Numbered from the stretch's first letter, positions 17,819-29,840 are shown. The stretch is DNA of 64,000 nucleotides from Luteimonas marina (GCF_007859325.1 NZ_VOHK01000002.1:248001-312000), one strand, 5' to 3'. Numbers and translations: made by a program. The notes: generated by a model from the letters alone, not told the origin.

Positions 17819-19132
17819 ATGTCCGCCCATCCCGACGCCATCCATTCCACTCACGACCACGGCGCACGCGCGCACGCGGACATCGCGCCGGGCGAGATCG
17901 CGGTCGGCGTGGTGGTCGGCCGCACCTCGGAATACTTCGACTTCTTCGTCTACGGCATCGCCTCGGCGCTGGTGTTCCCGACGGTGTTCTTCCCGTTCGT
18001 CGACCGCCTGACCGGCACGCTGTACGCGTTCGCGCTGTTCGCGCTGGCCTTCGTGGCGCGCCCCTTCGGCACGGTGCTGTTCATGTGGATCCAGCGCCGC
18101 TGGAGCCGGGGCACCAAGCTGACCGCGGCGCTGTTCCTGCTCGGCACCGCGACCGCGGGCATCGCCTTCCTGCCCGGCTTCGACAGGATCGGCGTTGCGG
18201 CGATCGTGCTGCTGGCGCTGTTCCGCGTGCTGCAGGGCGTGGCGCTGGGCGGTTCCTGGGACGGATTGCCTTCGCTGCTGGCGCTGAATGCGCCCAAGGA
18301 GCGGCGCGGCTGGTACGCCATGCTCGGCCAGCTCGGCGCGCCGGTGGGCTTCATCGTCGCCGCGGCGCTGTTCGCCTTCCTGATCTCGAGCCTGTCGACC
18401 GAGGACTTCTTCGCCTGGGGCTGGCGCTACCCGTTCTTCGCCGCGTTCGCGATCAACGTCGTGGCGCTGTTCGCGCGCCTGCGCCTGGTGGTCGCCGACG
18501 AGTTCCAGGACAAGATGGGCGAGCTGGAACTCGAGCCGACGCCGACCCGCGAACTGTTCCGCGCCAAGGGCCGGCACGTGATCATCGGCGCATTCGCGGC
18601 GCTGGCCAGCTACGCGATGTTCCACATCGTCACGATCTTCCCGCTGTCGTGGATCGAACTGTTCACCGAGGAATCGGTGAGCGCGTTCCTGGTGCTGCAG
18701 GTCTTCGGCGGCCTGCTCGCCGCGGGCGGCATCGTCGCCTCGGGCTTCGTCGCCGACCGCGTCGGCCGTGCCAGGACCCTTGGCGGCACCGCGGTGGGCA
18801 TCGCGATGTACAGCGGCTTCGCGCCGACCCTGCTCGGCGCCGGCGGCCTCGGCCAGGACGTGTTCGTGCTGCTCGGCTTCCTGCTGCTCGGCCTGTCGTA
18901 CGGACAGGCGGCGGGCGCGGTGACCGCCAACTTCGGTTCGAAGTACCGCTACACCGGCGCCGCGCTGACCTCGGACGTGGCCTGGCTGATCGGCGCCGCC
19001 TTCGCCCCGCTGGTCGCGCTCGGCCTGTGCGCGCAGTTCGGCCTGCCCTACATCGGCCTGTACCTGCTCTCGGGCGCGATCGGCACCCTCGCCGCGCTGG
19101 GCGTCAACCGGATGCTGCGGCTGCGCAGCTGA
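17819..19132 (+). CDS. MFS transporter, metabolite:H+ symporter-like
   Basis: This 437-residue protein has about 12 membrane helices. The start reads TSEYFDFFVYGIASALVFPT, a variant of the MHS family EWYDFxxYG motif, followed by ARPFGTVLFM, VLQGVALGGSWDG and RRGWYAMLGQLGAPVGF. MHS carriers import organic acids, proline/betaine or aromatic acids with protons; the substrate here is unknown. The usual loop motif GxxxDRxGRR is weak in the first half (IQRRWSRGTK) and clearer in the second (FVADRVGRARTLGG). The His-rich N-terminus (HPDAIHSTHDHGARAHAD) is unusual. It stands alone, divergent from the cyo operon. Confidence 0.82.
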   Translation: MSAHPDAIHSTHDHGARAHADIAPGEIAVGVVVGRTSEYFDFFVYGIASALVFPTVFFPFVDRLTGTLYAFALFALAFVARPFGTVLFMWIQRRWSRGTKLTAALFLLGTATAGIAFLPGFDRIGVAAIVLLALFRVLQGVALGGSWDGLPSLLALNAPKERRGWYAMLGQLGAPVGFIVAAALFAFLISSLSTEDFFAWGWRYPFFAAFAINVVALFARLRLVVADEFQDKMGELELEPTPTRELFRAKGRHVIIGAFAALASYAMFHIVTIFPLSWIELFTEESVSAFLVLQVFGGLLAAGGIVASGFVADRVGRARTLGGTAVGIAMYSGFAPTLLGAGGLGQDVFVLLGFLLLGLSYGQAAGAVTANFGSKYRYTGAALTSDVAWLIGAAFAPLVALGLCAQFGLPYIGLYLLSGAIGTLAALGVNRMLRLRS

Positions 19133-19163
19133 GTCGCCCCCGCCGGGCCTGACCCTCGCTGCC

Positions 19164-19192
19164 CGTCATCCCGGGCGCAGCGAGGGATCTTC
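19164..19192. repeat. Single REP-type arm, family D
   Basis: GTCATCCCGGGCGCAGCGAG followed by GGATCTTC. It is the same family as the unpaired arms at 29794-29821 and 55584-55612. Its CGCTG/CAGCG core can form a small hairpin. Confidence 0.6.
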
Positions 19193-19226
19193 CCTCCGCC
19201 CGCGCGAGCCATCCATGGCTGCCTTT

Positions 19227-19285
19227 CCCGATGCGTCAGTCAAGCCGCGCCGCGAAGCGGCGTCGGCTTGAATGAATTGTTGGCC
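19227..19285 (-). repeat. Integron attC site, terminal, degenerate on one side
   Basis: On the gene strand, GGCCAACAATTCATTCAAGC is followed by a GC-rich hairpin (CAAGCCGACGCCGC / GCGGCGCGGCTTG, loop TTC) with one unpaired A in the first arm, the extrahelical base expected of attC. The distal core expected as GTTRRRY reads CATCGGG instead, so the outer recombination site has decayed. It lies 6 bases after the stop of the DUF1877-like gene and marks the downstream edge of the cassette run. The hairpin is nearly identical to the one at 19811-19870. Confidence 0.8.
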
Positions 19286-19290
19286 ATCAC

Positions 19291-19788
19291 CTAACAGATG
19301 AGCAGAACGGCGCCGTCACCACGTTCTGCGGCGTCCCGATAAAAGTCTGAAAGACCGAGATAGTTCTCGACGATGTATTCGAGAGCTTCGTCACCATCAC
19401 GCACGCACATGTCGCTTAGGTAGATGTCAGCTGCCTTCATGGCGGCGGGATCATATCGAGATGAGAAGCTCGCCTTGTCGATCGAAGCCAGAGCGGAAGC
19501 GATACTCTTGACCTGATCAGGTACGAGAATACGGGCTGGCCCATAACCGGCATCATCTCCAGTTTCTTCTCCACCCAGCACGGCCCAAGCCAATGGCTCT
19601 TCTCCTCCATCCGCCTGGCCGGTCAGCATGAAATGAATGCAGTGCCATGATTTGTCCACGTCAACAATGTTTGTGGGCTCTTCAGACTCGAACTGTTCGC
19701 TCAGGAACTCTTCAAGTGAACCTGGGTTTGCAAAGAAGGCCTTCACGGCATCTTTGTCGATTGCGATAAAGCATGCGGCCATTCCCAC
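19291..19788 (-). CDS. Integron cassette gene, DUF1877 (YfbM-like) protein
   Basis: This 165-residue soluble protein (GMAACFIAIDKDAVKAFF at the start, VDKSWHCIHFMLTG in the middle, YIVENYLGLSDFYRDAAERG near the end) matches the DUF1877/YfbM family, of unknown biochemical role. The GTG start at 19786-19788 is preceded by AAGGAG at 7 bases; an ATG two codons later is possible. The region is clearly less GC-rich than its surroundings. An attC core lies just upstream of its ribosome binding site and an attC site just downstream of its stop, so it is a mobile gene cassette on the minus strand. DUF1877 genes are recurrent integron cargo. Confidence 0.8.
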   Translation of the reverse strand: MGMAACFIAIDKDAVKAFFANPGSLEEFLSEQFESEEPTNIVDVDKSWHCIHFMLTGQADGGEEPLAWAVLGGEETGDDAGYGPARILVPDQVKSIASALASIDKASFSSRYDPAAMKAADIYLSDMCVRDGDEALEYIVENYLGLSDFYRDAAERGDGAVLLIC

Positions 19789-19810
19789 GTAGCGACTCCT
19801 TCAGTGTGAT

Positions 19811-19870
19811 GGCTAACGCCAGAATTAAGCCGTGCCGCGAAGCGGCATCGGCTTGAATGAATTGTTATGC
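19811..19870 (-). repeat. Integron attC recombination site
   Basis: This is a 60-base site between the two cassette genes. On the gene strand it starts with core GCATAAC, which contains the TAA stop of the DUF4145 gene. AATTCATTCAAGCCG follows, then the hairpin arms AAGCCGATGCCGC and GCGGCACGGCTT with loop TTC and one extrahelical A. It ends in AATTCTGGC and the core GTTAGCC. This is the canonical R''-L''-L'-R' order of attC, and the arm sequence matches the xanthomonad and class 1 aadA type. Confidence 0.88.
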
Positions 19871-20497
19871 CCCACGCGGGGTATCTCGCTTGGCAACAGC
19901 GGCACGTGCTTTCTCTGGCAATTGCTCGTAGAGCGCTTGGATTTGCTTGGGTCTTGTGACTCGATCTTCAACAATAAAATTGAGCATCGCGAAAAGATTC
20001 TGCGCCATCTCTGGAGTGTCGGAGAGATTGATCTCGCCTGGATGCACAGCGTTATTGCCGATCACTCTGCAGTAATCGAGCGCTTGTTGAACTTGGGTGG
20101 GAAGCCCTTGGCTCACCAACGCTCGGATGTCATCATTGATGTTCTCGCCACCTTGCCCAAGCACGGGCATTAGCTTCTGAACTGCTAAGCGAAGGAGTGC
20201 GGCCGCAGCACGGGGCGACCGTCCGAAGATAGATCTAGCTTCGTTGTAATCACCAACTATCGCTTCAGGCATGTCCGTGTGGGCAGGCTCAACCGGCGAA
20301 TCAGCCGGAACGACCATCTGCTCCTCGTACCAATAGGAATTGGTCTTGCAATGCGTACAGAAGCAGCGTGTTACTGGAGAGCTACTCGAAGAGGAATGTG
20401 AGAATGGCAGAGGAATCCATTGCTGTGCTGCGTAAACGCCGCAGTGGATGCAGTGGAACTGCTTTTCACTGAAGGTAGGCGGATAGTATTTGCTCAT
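19865..20497 (-). CDS. Integron cassette gene, DUF4145-like protein with zinc ribbon
   Basis: This 210-residue protein starts MSKYYPPTFSEKQF and has two CxxC pairs (FHCIHCG and CFCTHCKTN) that form a likely zinc ribbon. A helical DUF4145-type region follows (RSPRAAAALLRLAVQKLMPV, CRVIGNNAVHPGEI). DUF4145 domains occur in restriction-linked and other defence-type proteins, often with unknown role. The stop codon lies within the attC core. The start is only 3 bases from the upstream core GTTATGC, so the ribosome binding site would overlap the recombination junction. GC content is low for this genome, which supports horizontal origin. Confidence 0.8.
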   Translation of the reverse strand: MSKYYPPTFSEKQFHCIHCGVYAAQQWIPLPFSHSSSSSSPVTRCFCTHCKTNSYWYEEQMVVPADSPVEPAHTDMPEAIVGDYNEARSIFGRSPRAAAALLRLAVQKLMPVLGQGGENINDDIRALVSQGLPTQVQQALDYCRVIGNNAVHPGEINLSDTPEMAQNLFAMLNFIVEDRVTRPKQIQALYEQLPEKARAAVAKRDTPRGA

Positions 20498-20500
20498 GGG

Positions 20501-20510
20501 GCATAACGCC
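20501..20510 (-). other. Upstream integron core site (GGCGTTATGC)
   Basis: On the gene strand, GGCGTTATGC immediately precedes the start of the DUF4145 cassette gene. It matches the GTTRRRY-type crossover core that ends an attC or attI. The bases further upstream do not form a clear attC hairpin, so this may be the remnant of an attI or a truncated attC. No integrase gene is nearby. Confidence 0.65.
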
Positions 20511-20541
20511 TATTGGTCCCCAAAAACGAGGATATCGGCGG

Positions 20542-20570
20542 ATGTTCAGCTTGGCTCATTCATGTGTCAA
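20542..20570 (-). promoter_or_regulatory. Candidate promoter driving the cassette genes
   Basis: On the minus strand, TTGACA (20565-20570) is followed after 17 bases by GAACAT (20542-20547), about 45 bases before the first cassette start. The -35 is perfect; the -10 is weak (3 of 6). Its position resembles the Pc promoter of integrons. Confidence 0.4.
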
Positions 20571-20754
20571 GCGCGGACATGGCCTGCGGGATCAAAGGGT
20601 TGCTTATGCCTTCTTTCTGGATCGACGCCACATGTCGCCCAGGCGGAGAGTGCCTATGCGGGGTGACAAGCGTTATCGCTCCATCTTTCGCTGATATCTG
20701 GAAATCGATGTCTTGATCCCGAGGAGGTTCTGGGCTTGCGCTGTTCGGCGGCAA
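20560..20754 (-). CDS. Doubtful small ORF upstream of the cassettes (64 aa)
   Basis: An ATG-initiated frame on the minus strand encodes 64 residues (MPPNSASPEPPRDQDIDFQI at the start, HRHSPPGRHVASIQKEGISN later). There is no recognised domain. It overlaps the candidate cassette promoter, and its start falls inside the tract of the terminator that ends the MHS gene. The lower GC content matches the cassette region, so it may be a decayed cassette or a short remnant. Confidence 0.25.
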   Translation of the reverse strand: MPPNSASPEPPRDQDIDFQISAKDGAITLVTPHRHSPPGRHVASIQKEGISNPLIPQAMSALDT

Positions 20755-20782
20755 AAAAGAACGCCGGCCTTGCGGCCGGCGT
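20752..20782 (-). terminator. Rho-independent terminator of the porin-MHS operon
   Basis: A perfect 9-base stem (ACGCCGGCC / GGCCGGCGT) with a 4-base loop at 20761-20782 is followed on the minus strand by CTTTTTTG. It lies 30 bases after the stop of the MHS transporter gene. Confidence 0.85.
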
Positions 20783-20811
20783 CCGGGTGACGCGGATCGC
20801 TGTCGCGAACC

Positions 20812-22482
20812 TTACTTCGTGATGTCGACGTCCTTGGTTTCCTTCAGGAACAGGGTGCCGATGATGAAGGTCATCACCGCGACCACGATCGGGTACCACA
20901 GGCCGGCGTAGATGTTGCCGGTCAGCAGCACCAGGGCGAAGGCGGTGGTCGGCAGGAAGCCGCCGAACCAGCCGTTGCCGATGTGGTAGGGCAGCGACAT
21001 CGAGGTGTAGCGGATGCGGGTCGGGAACAGTTCGACCAGCCAGGCCGCGATCGGCCCGTACACCATCGTCACGTACAGCACCAGGATCGTCAGCAGCACC
21101 AGCACCATCGGCTTGTTCATCTGGCTGTTGTCGGCGGCCTTCGGATAGCCGGCGGCGTCGATCGCGGCGGTCAGGTCGGCGGTCAGCTTGGCCTGGGCGG
21201 CGGCGGCCTCGTCGCCCGACAGCGCGCTCAGGTCGACGCTCTGGATCACCGTTTCGCCGATGCGCACGGCGGCCAGCGAGCCTGCAGGGGCGGCCTCGTT
21301 GGTGTAGTTCACGCTGCGCGCGTTCAGCAGGTTCTTGACGATGTCGCAGGAGTTGCTGAACTTGACGTGGCTCTTGAGCTCACCCGGCACGAACTGGAAC
21401 GAGCAGTCCTTCGGATCGGCGACCACCACCGCCGGGCTCGCCTGGGAGGCGGCGTACAGCGCGGGATTGCCGAAGTAGGTCAGGCCCTTGAAGATCGGGA
21501 AGTAGGTCACCGCGGCCAGCAGGCAGCCGGCCATGATGATCGGCTTGCGGCCGACCTTGTCCGACAGCCAGCCGAAGAAGATGAAGCCGCCGGTGGCGAT
21601 CGCCAGCGCCGCCGCGATGAACAGGTTGGCGGTGACCGGGTCGACCTTCAGGGTCTGGGTCATGAAGAACAGCGCGTAGAACTGGCCGGCGTACCACACC
21701 ACCGCCTGGCCGGCGGTGGCGCCGAGCAGGGCCAGCAGCACGATCTTGCCGTTGCTCCAGTTGCCGAAGCTCTCGGTGATCGGCGCCTTGGAACGGGTGC
21801 CTTCTTCCTTCATTTTCTGGAACAGCGGCGACTCGTTGAGCTGCATGCGGATCCACACCGAGATCAGCAGCAGCACGAACGAGATCAGGAACGGCACGCG
21901 CCAGCCCCATTCGGCGAAGGCCTCGTTGCCCAGGATCAGGCGGCAGCCCAGGATCACCAGCAGCGACAGGAACAGGCCGACCGTCGCGGTGGTCTGGATG
22001 AAGCTGGTGTACAGGCCGCGCTTGCCCATCGGCGCATGCTCGGCGACGTAGGTCGCCGCGCCACCGTACTCGCCGCCCAGCGCCAGGCCCTGCAGGCATC
22101 GCAATACCACCAGCAGGATCGGCGCAGCGATGCCGATCGTCGCGTAGGTGGGCAAGATGCCGACGAGGAAGGTCGACACGCCCATGATCACGATGGTGAT
22201 GAGGAAGGTGTACTTGCGTCCGATCAGGTCGCCCAAGCGGCCGAACACGATGGCGCCGAAGGGGCGCACCGCGAAGCCTGCGGCGAACGTCAGCAGCGCC
22301 ATGATGAACGCCGGTCCCGGCGCGAGCGAGGAGAAGAAGTGGACCGCGATGACGGCGGCGAGCGAGCCGTACAGGTAGAAGTCGTACCACTCGAACACGG
22401 TACCGAGGCTCGAGGCAAGGATGACCTTGCGGTGTTCCTTGGTCATGCCGCCCGTGTGGACGGCTGGATTGCTTGTTGACAT
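20812..22482 (-). CDS. MHS-family MFS carboxylate symporter with long periplasmic insertion
   Basis: This 556-residue protein has the MHS signatures SSLGTVFEWYDFYLYGSLA, GRLGDLIGRKYTFLI, LQGLALGGEYGGAATYVAEH and LSDKVGRKPIIMAG. It is about 100 residues longer than usual. The extra stretch (about 355-455) lies between two membrane helices after YFGNPALYAASQASPAV, is hydrophilic and Ala/Asp-rich, and carries two Cys (DPKDCSFQF and FSNSCDIV) that could pair in the periplasm. It is 12 bases downstream of the porin gene and divergent from acs, so uptake of acetate, propionate or a similar acid is likely. A terminator follows. Confidence 0.85.
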   Translation of the reverse strand: MSTSNPAVHTGGMTKEHRKVILASSLGTVFEWYDFYLYGSLAAVIAVHFFSSLAPGPAFIMALLTFAAGFAVRPFGAIVFGRLGDLIGRKYTFLITIVIMGVSTFLVGILPTYATIGIAAPILLVVLRCLQGLALGGEYGGAATYVAEHAPMGKRGLYTSFIQTTATVGLFLSLLVILGCRLILGNEAFAEWGWRVPFLISFVLLLISVWIRMQLNESPLFQKMKEEGTRSKAPITESFGNWSNGKIVLLALLGATAGQAVVWYAGQFYALFFMTQTLKVDPVTANLFIAAALAIATGGFIFFGWLSDKVGRKPIIMAGCLLAAVTYFPIFKGLTYFGNPALYAASQASPAVVVADPKDCSFQFVPGELKSHVKFSNSCDIVKNLLNARSVNYTNEAAPAGSLAAVRIGETVIQSVDLSALSGDEAAAAQAKLTADLTAAIDAAGYPKAADNSQMNKPMVLVLLTILVLYVTMVYGPIAAWLVELFPTRIRYTSMSLPYHIGNGWFGGFLPTTAFALVLLTGNIYAGLWYPIVVAVMTFIIGTLFLKETKDVDITK

Positions 22483-22494
22483 CTTCGGCTCCCC

Positions 22495-23877
22495 TTAGAA
22501 GCTGTACTTGACGGTCGTGTGGATACGCCTCAGGTCGCCCTCGCGGTCGTCCTCAAGCGTGCGTTCGCCCCAGCTGATCTCCGCACCGATGTCGAGCTTC
22601 GGGAACGGGGAATAGATCAGGTTCGCGTGGAACGACTGTGCGCGTTCAACGGCGGCGTAGCTCAGCGGGCCCCAGCCGGCCAGGCCCTTGTCGTTGTCGA
22701 ACTCGGCAACGGAGTACATCAGGTTGGTGCGCAGCTGCGGGGTGAAGGCATGGCGCCATGCGACGAAGCCGCCTGCGCCGTTCTGCGCATGCAGTTCGCC
22801 GTTGGCGTCGAGCACGGCGTCCGCGCCCAGGCCGAAGGCCAGGTAGCGGCCGATGCCCGAGCCGTAGTTCGCCATCCAGCGGATGTCGTCGCTGGCGCCG
22901 AGGTTGAACTTGCCCGACAGGCTGACCGCGGCGCCGCTGGTGCTCTCGTCACCCGACTTGAGCTGGCGCAGCAGGCCGGCGACGCTGAAGTGGCCCCAGT
23001 CGCCCTTGGTCACGTAGCGCGCGGTCAGGTCCGGCACCAGGTTGCTGCCGCCGGCGTTGTTGCGCGCCGCGGTGGCGACGTTGCTGACGGTGGTGAGGGG
23101 ATTCTCGAGCGCGACCGAGAACGGGCCGCTGGTGTAGCGGACCTGGGCCTGGCGCACGAAGGTGGTGCCTTCGGTGACGCCGACGAAGTCGACCGCCTCC
23201 GGCAGCGCGGCCACGTCCTGGAAGTTCGACCAGGTCTGGCCGGCCAGCCACTTGTTCCAGCTCACGTAGGCGTGGCGCACGGTGACGCCGTGGGTGTTGG
23301 TCGAGACCTCGTTGCCGAGGTTGGCGCTGCCGCCGCCGAACATGTCGACCTCGATCATCGCCTTGAACTTGTCGCCGCCCTCGGTGACGTGGTCGGCGGC
23401 GAGCCAGAAGCGCGAGAACGCGGCGTGGAAGTCGGTGTAGGGGTCGGTGTCGGGCTCGGCGCCGTTGGCGACCACCGGGATCGTGGACGGCACGTAGAAC
23501 AGGCGGCCGGCGGAACCTTCGGCGATGACGCCGTCGCTGGTGTCGGTGGTCATCGCGTCGAGCTTGATGAAGCCGCCGTAGGAGAAGGTGCTGCCGGGGT
23601 TGCCCGCGGTCAGGATCGGCGAGCGCTGGATGCGCGGCTTGCCGTCGTCCGCGGCGCCCTGCGCCACCTTCACCTCGTCGAGCTGGGTCCGCGTTTCGGC
23701 GACCGTCGCCTGCGTCTGCTGCTGCGACTGCAGCAGCGCCTGCACCTGCGCCTCGAGCTGGGCGATGCGCGCCTCCAGTTCCCGTTCCTTCGCGGTCTGC
23801 CCGAACGCCACTCCGGGCGCGATCAGCGCGATCATCATTGCGGCCGCCAACGGCCGCAGTGGCCTGCGTTTGGTCAT
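22495..23877 (-). CDS. DcaP-like outer membrane porin
   Basis: This protein of about 460 residues starts at the ATG 23875-23877 (MTKRRPLRPLAAAMMIALIA), preceded by GAGGGGAAG; an ATG 11 codons upstream is weaker. The signal peptide ends near AFGQ. A coiled coil follows (RELEARIAQLEAQVQALLQS), then a beta-barrel rich in aromatic girdle residues, ending RRIHTTVKYSF with the C-terminal Phe required for outer membrane insertion. This N-terminal coiled-coil plus barrel layout is that of DcaP-like trimeric porins for dicarboxylates or other negatively charged small molecules. It is the first gene of an operon with the MHS symporter and is divergent from acs. Confidence 0.85.
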   Translation of the reverse strand: MTKRRPLRPLAAAMMIALIAPGVAFGQTAKERELEARIAQLEAQVQALLQSQQQTQATVAETRTQLDEVKVAQGAADDGKPRIQRSPILTAGNPGSTFSYGGFIKLDAMTTDTSDGVIAEGSAGRLFYVPSTIPVVANGAEPDTDPYTDFHAAFSRFWLAADHVTEGGDKFKAMIEVDMFGGGSANLGNEVSTNTHGVTVRHAYVSWNKWLAGQTWSNFQDVAALPEAVDFVGVTEGTTFVRQAQVRYTSGPFSVALENPLTTVSNVATAARNNAGGSNLVPDLTARYVTKGDWGHFSVAGLLRQLKSGDESTSGAAVSLSGKFNLGASDDIRWMANYGSGIGRYLAFGLGADAVLDANGELHAQNGAGGFVAWRHAFTPQLRTNLMYSVAEFDNDKGLAGWGPLSYAAVERAQSFHANLIYSPFPKLDIGAEISWGERTLEDDREGDLRRIHTTVKYSF

Positions 23878-23953
23878 CAACTTCCCCTCCCAGAGAATAG
23901 GTGTGCGCATGAGACACGCCGAGGCTGCGCGTCGGCGCCGGTGGTGCCTATTC

Positions 23954-23991
23954 GTCTTTGGTAGGGGGCGCGTGGACTTGCGACCAAAGTC
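23954..23991. promoter_or_regulatory. Candidate paired regulator site between porin and acs
   Basis: Two 11-base sites in opposite orientation lie in the 199-base divergent space. One is CTACCAAAGAC on the minus strand (23954-23964), the other CGACCAAAGTC on the plus strand (23981-23991); 9 of 11 positions agree. Each points to one of the divergent genes. They could be binding sites of the nearby CrbR-like regulator. Confidence 0.4.
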
Positions 23992-24076
23992 CTAGCGGCA
24001 TGTTGCGATGCAATATGCCCGGATGGGGCACACTGGTCCCATGCACTTTTGACTGGCAGAGCCTCGGGAGGGCGAC

Positions 24077-26020
<1,944 letters not shown>

Positions 26021-26026
26021 AGGGCC

Positions 26027-26180
26027 GTGATTGGTGATTCGTGATTGGTGATTCGAAAGGGCGGATCCCGCATCCGTCCTTTCGCCGCACGATCACGAAT
26101 CCCGGTCTCCATTCCCCGCCATTCCAATCACCAATCACCAATCACCAATCACCAATCACCAATCACCAATCACCAATCAC
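26027..26180. repeat. Heptamer tandem repeats in inverted arrangement
   Basis: Right after acs there are four heptamers alternating GTGATTG and GTGATTC (26027-26054). About 70 bases later there are eight perfect copies of CAATCAC (26125-26180), the complement of GTGATTG. The two blocks can pair into a hairpin. The array ends 6 bases before the start of the crbR-like gene, so it lies where its ribosome binding site should be, and no clear Shine-Dalgarno is seen there. Confidence 0.85.
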
Positions 26181-26186
26181 GGACCG

Positions 26187-26855
26187 ATGCCCACCATCCT
26201 CGTCGCCGACGACCATCCCCTGTTCCGCGAGGCCCTGCGCGGTGCGGTGGTCCGCGTGATCCCGCAGGCCGAGCTGCACGAGGCCGACAACGCCCAGGCG
26301 CTGTACACCATGGCCGACGCGCATCCCGACGCCGACCTGCTGCTGCTCGACCTCAACATGCCCGGCACCCACGGCTTCAGCGCGCTGGTGCACCTGCGCG
26401 GCCTGCATCCGCAGCTGCCGGTGGTGATGGTGTCGGCGCGCGAGGAGCCGGCGGTGATCCGCCGCGCGCTCGACCACGGCGCGATGGGCTTCATCCCCAA
26501 GTCCTCCAACGCCGAGGCGCTGGGCACGGCGCTGCGCCACGTGCTCGACGGCGACCGCTGGGTGCCCGACATCGCCGCCGGCGCGCCGGAAACGCCATCC
26601 GACGAACACGACATCGCCGCGCGCGTGCGCGAACTCACCCCGCAGCAGTTCCGCGTGCTGCAGATGCTCGGCTCGGGCAAGCTCAACAAGCAGATCGGCT
26701 ACGAGCTGGGCGTATCCGAGGCGACGATCAAGGCGCACATGAGCGCGATCCTGCGCAAGCTCGGCGCCTCCAACCGCACCCAGGCGGTGCTGATGGCCGG
26801 GAAACTGTCGGTCGATCCCGACAAGGTCGTGCCGCTGGAAGGCGAAGCCGAGTAG
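26187..26855 (+). CDS. crbR: CrbR/ErdR-like LuxR-family response regulator
   Basis: This 222-residue regulator has an N-terminal receiver domain (TILVADDHPLFREALRG) with phospho-acceptor Asp55 (LLLLDLNMPGTHG), PVVMVSAREEP and a conserved Lys in GFIPKSSN. The C-terminal LuxR-type helix-turn-helix (ELTPQQFRVLQMLGSGKLNK, YELGVSEATIKAHMSAILRK) follows. The CrbSR system switches on acs and related acetate genes in several Proteobacteria. Its place after acs and near the CrbS-like kinase makes this the best reading. It follows a heptamer repeat array that leaves little room for a usual ribosome binding site. Confidence 0.82.
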   Translation: MPTILVADDHPLFREALRGAVVRVIPQAELHEADNAQALYTMADAHPDADLLLLDLNMPGTHGFSALVHLRGLHPQLPVVMVSAREEPAVIRRALDHGAMGFIPKSSNAEALGTALRHVLDGDRWVPDIAAGAPETPSDEHDIAARVRELTPQQFRVLQMLGSGKLNKQIGYELGVSEATIKAHMSAILRKLGASNRTQAVLMAGKLSVDPDKVVPLEGEAE

Positions 26856-27071
26856 ACGGGGCCCCGCGCGCCCACGGAGTTGCCCGCGCGTCGGTGCGCG
26901 TGGCGATTGCGCGCCGGTGCCGGATCCGGGGCACGGCGGGGCGTGCTGTCCGCTTCGTGGCCATGTGGCCGTACTCCCGTTTGGGAGTGGAGGCGGGCGC
27001 ATCCGCGAGGCTAGCGTGTGCGACGTTCCACGAATCCAGGGCACCGTCCGGTCCCGTCAGGAGGACATTGC

Positions 27072-29750
<2,679 letters not shown>

Positions 29751-29793
29751 TGGCCGAGGCCTGACGCCCGGCGTCCTTCGGCAACACCGAAGC

Positions 29794-29821
29794 TGTCATC
29801 CCGAGCGCAGCGAGGGATCTC
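29794..29821. repeat. Single REP-type arm, family D
   Basis: GTCATCCCGAGCGCAGCGAG plus GGATCT lies between the convergent stops of the aminopeptidase and the crbS-like gene. The same sequence occurs at 55584-55612. Confidence 0.6.
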
Positions 29822-29840
29822 CGGCATGCGGAGGCCGCCG

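Noticed and set aside
20513..20716. Plus-strand ORF of 67 codons upstream of the cassettes
   Set aside because: It overlaps the integron core and the candidate cassette promoter, and has no ribosome binding site or recognisable product.
26125..26180. CRISPR array
   Set aside because: The units are 7 bases long, directly joined and without spacers, so this is a simple heptamer tandem repeat.
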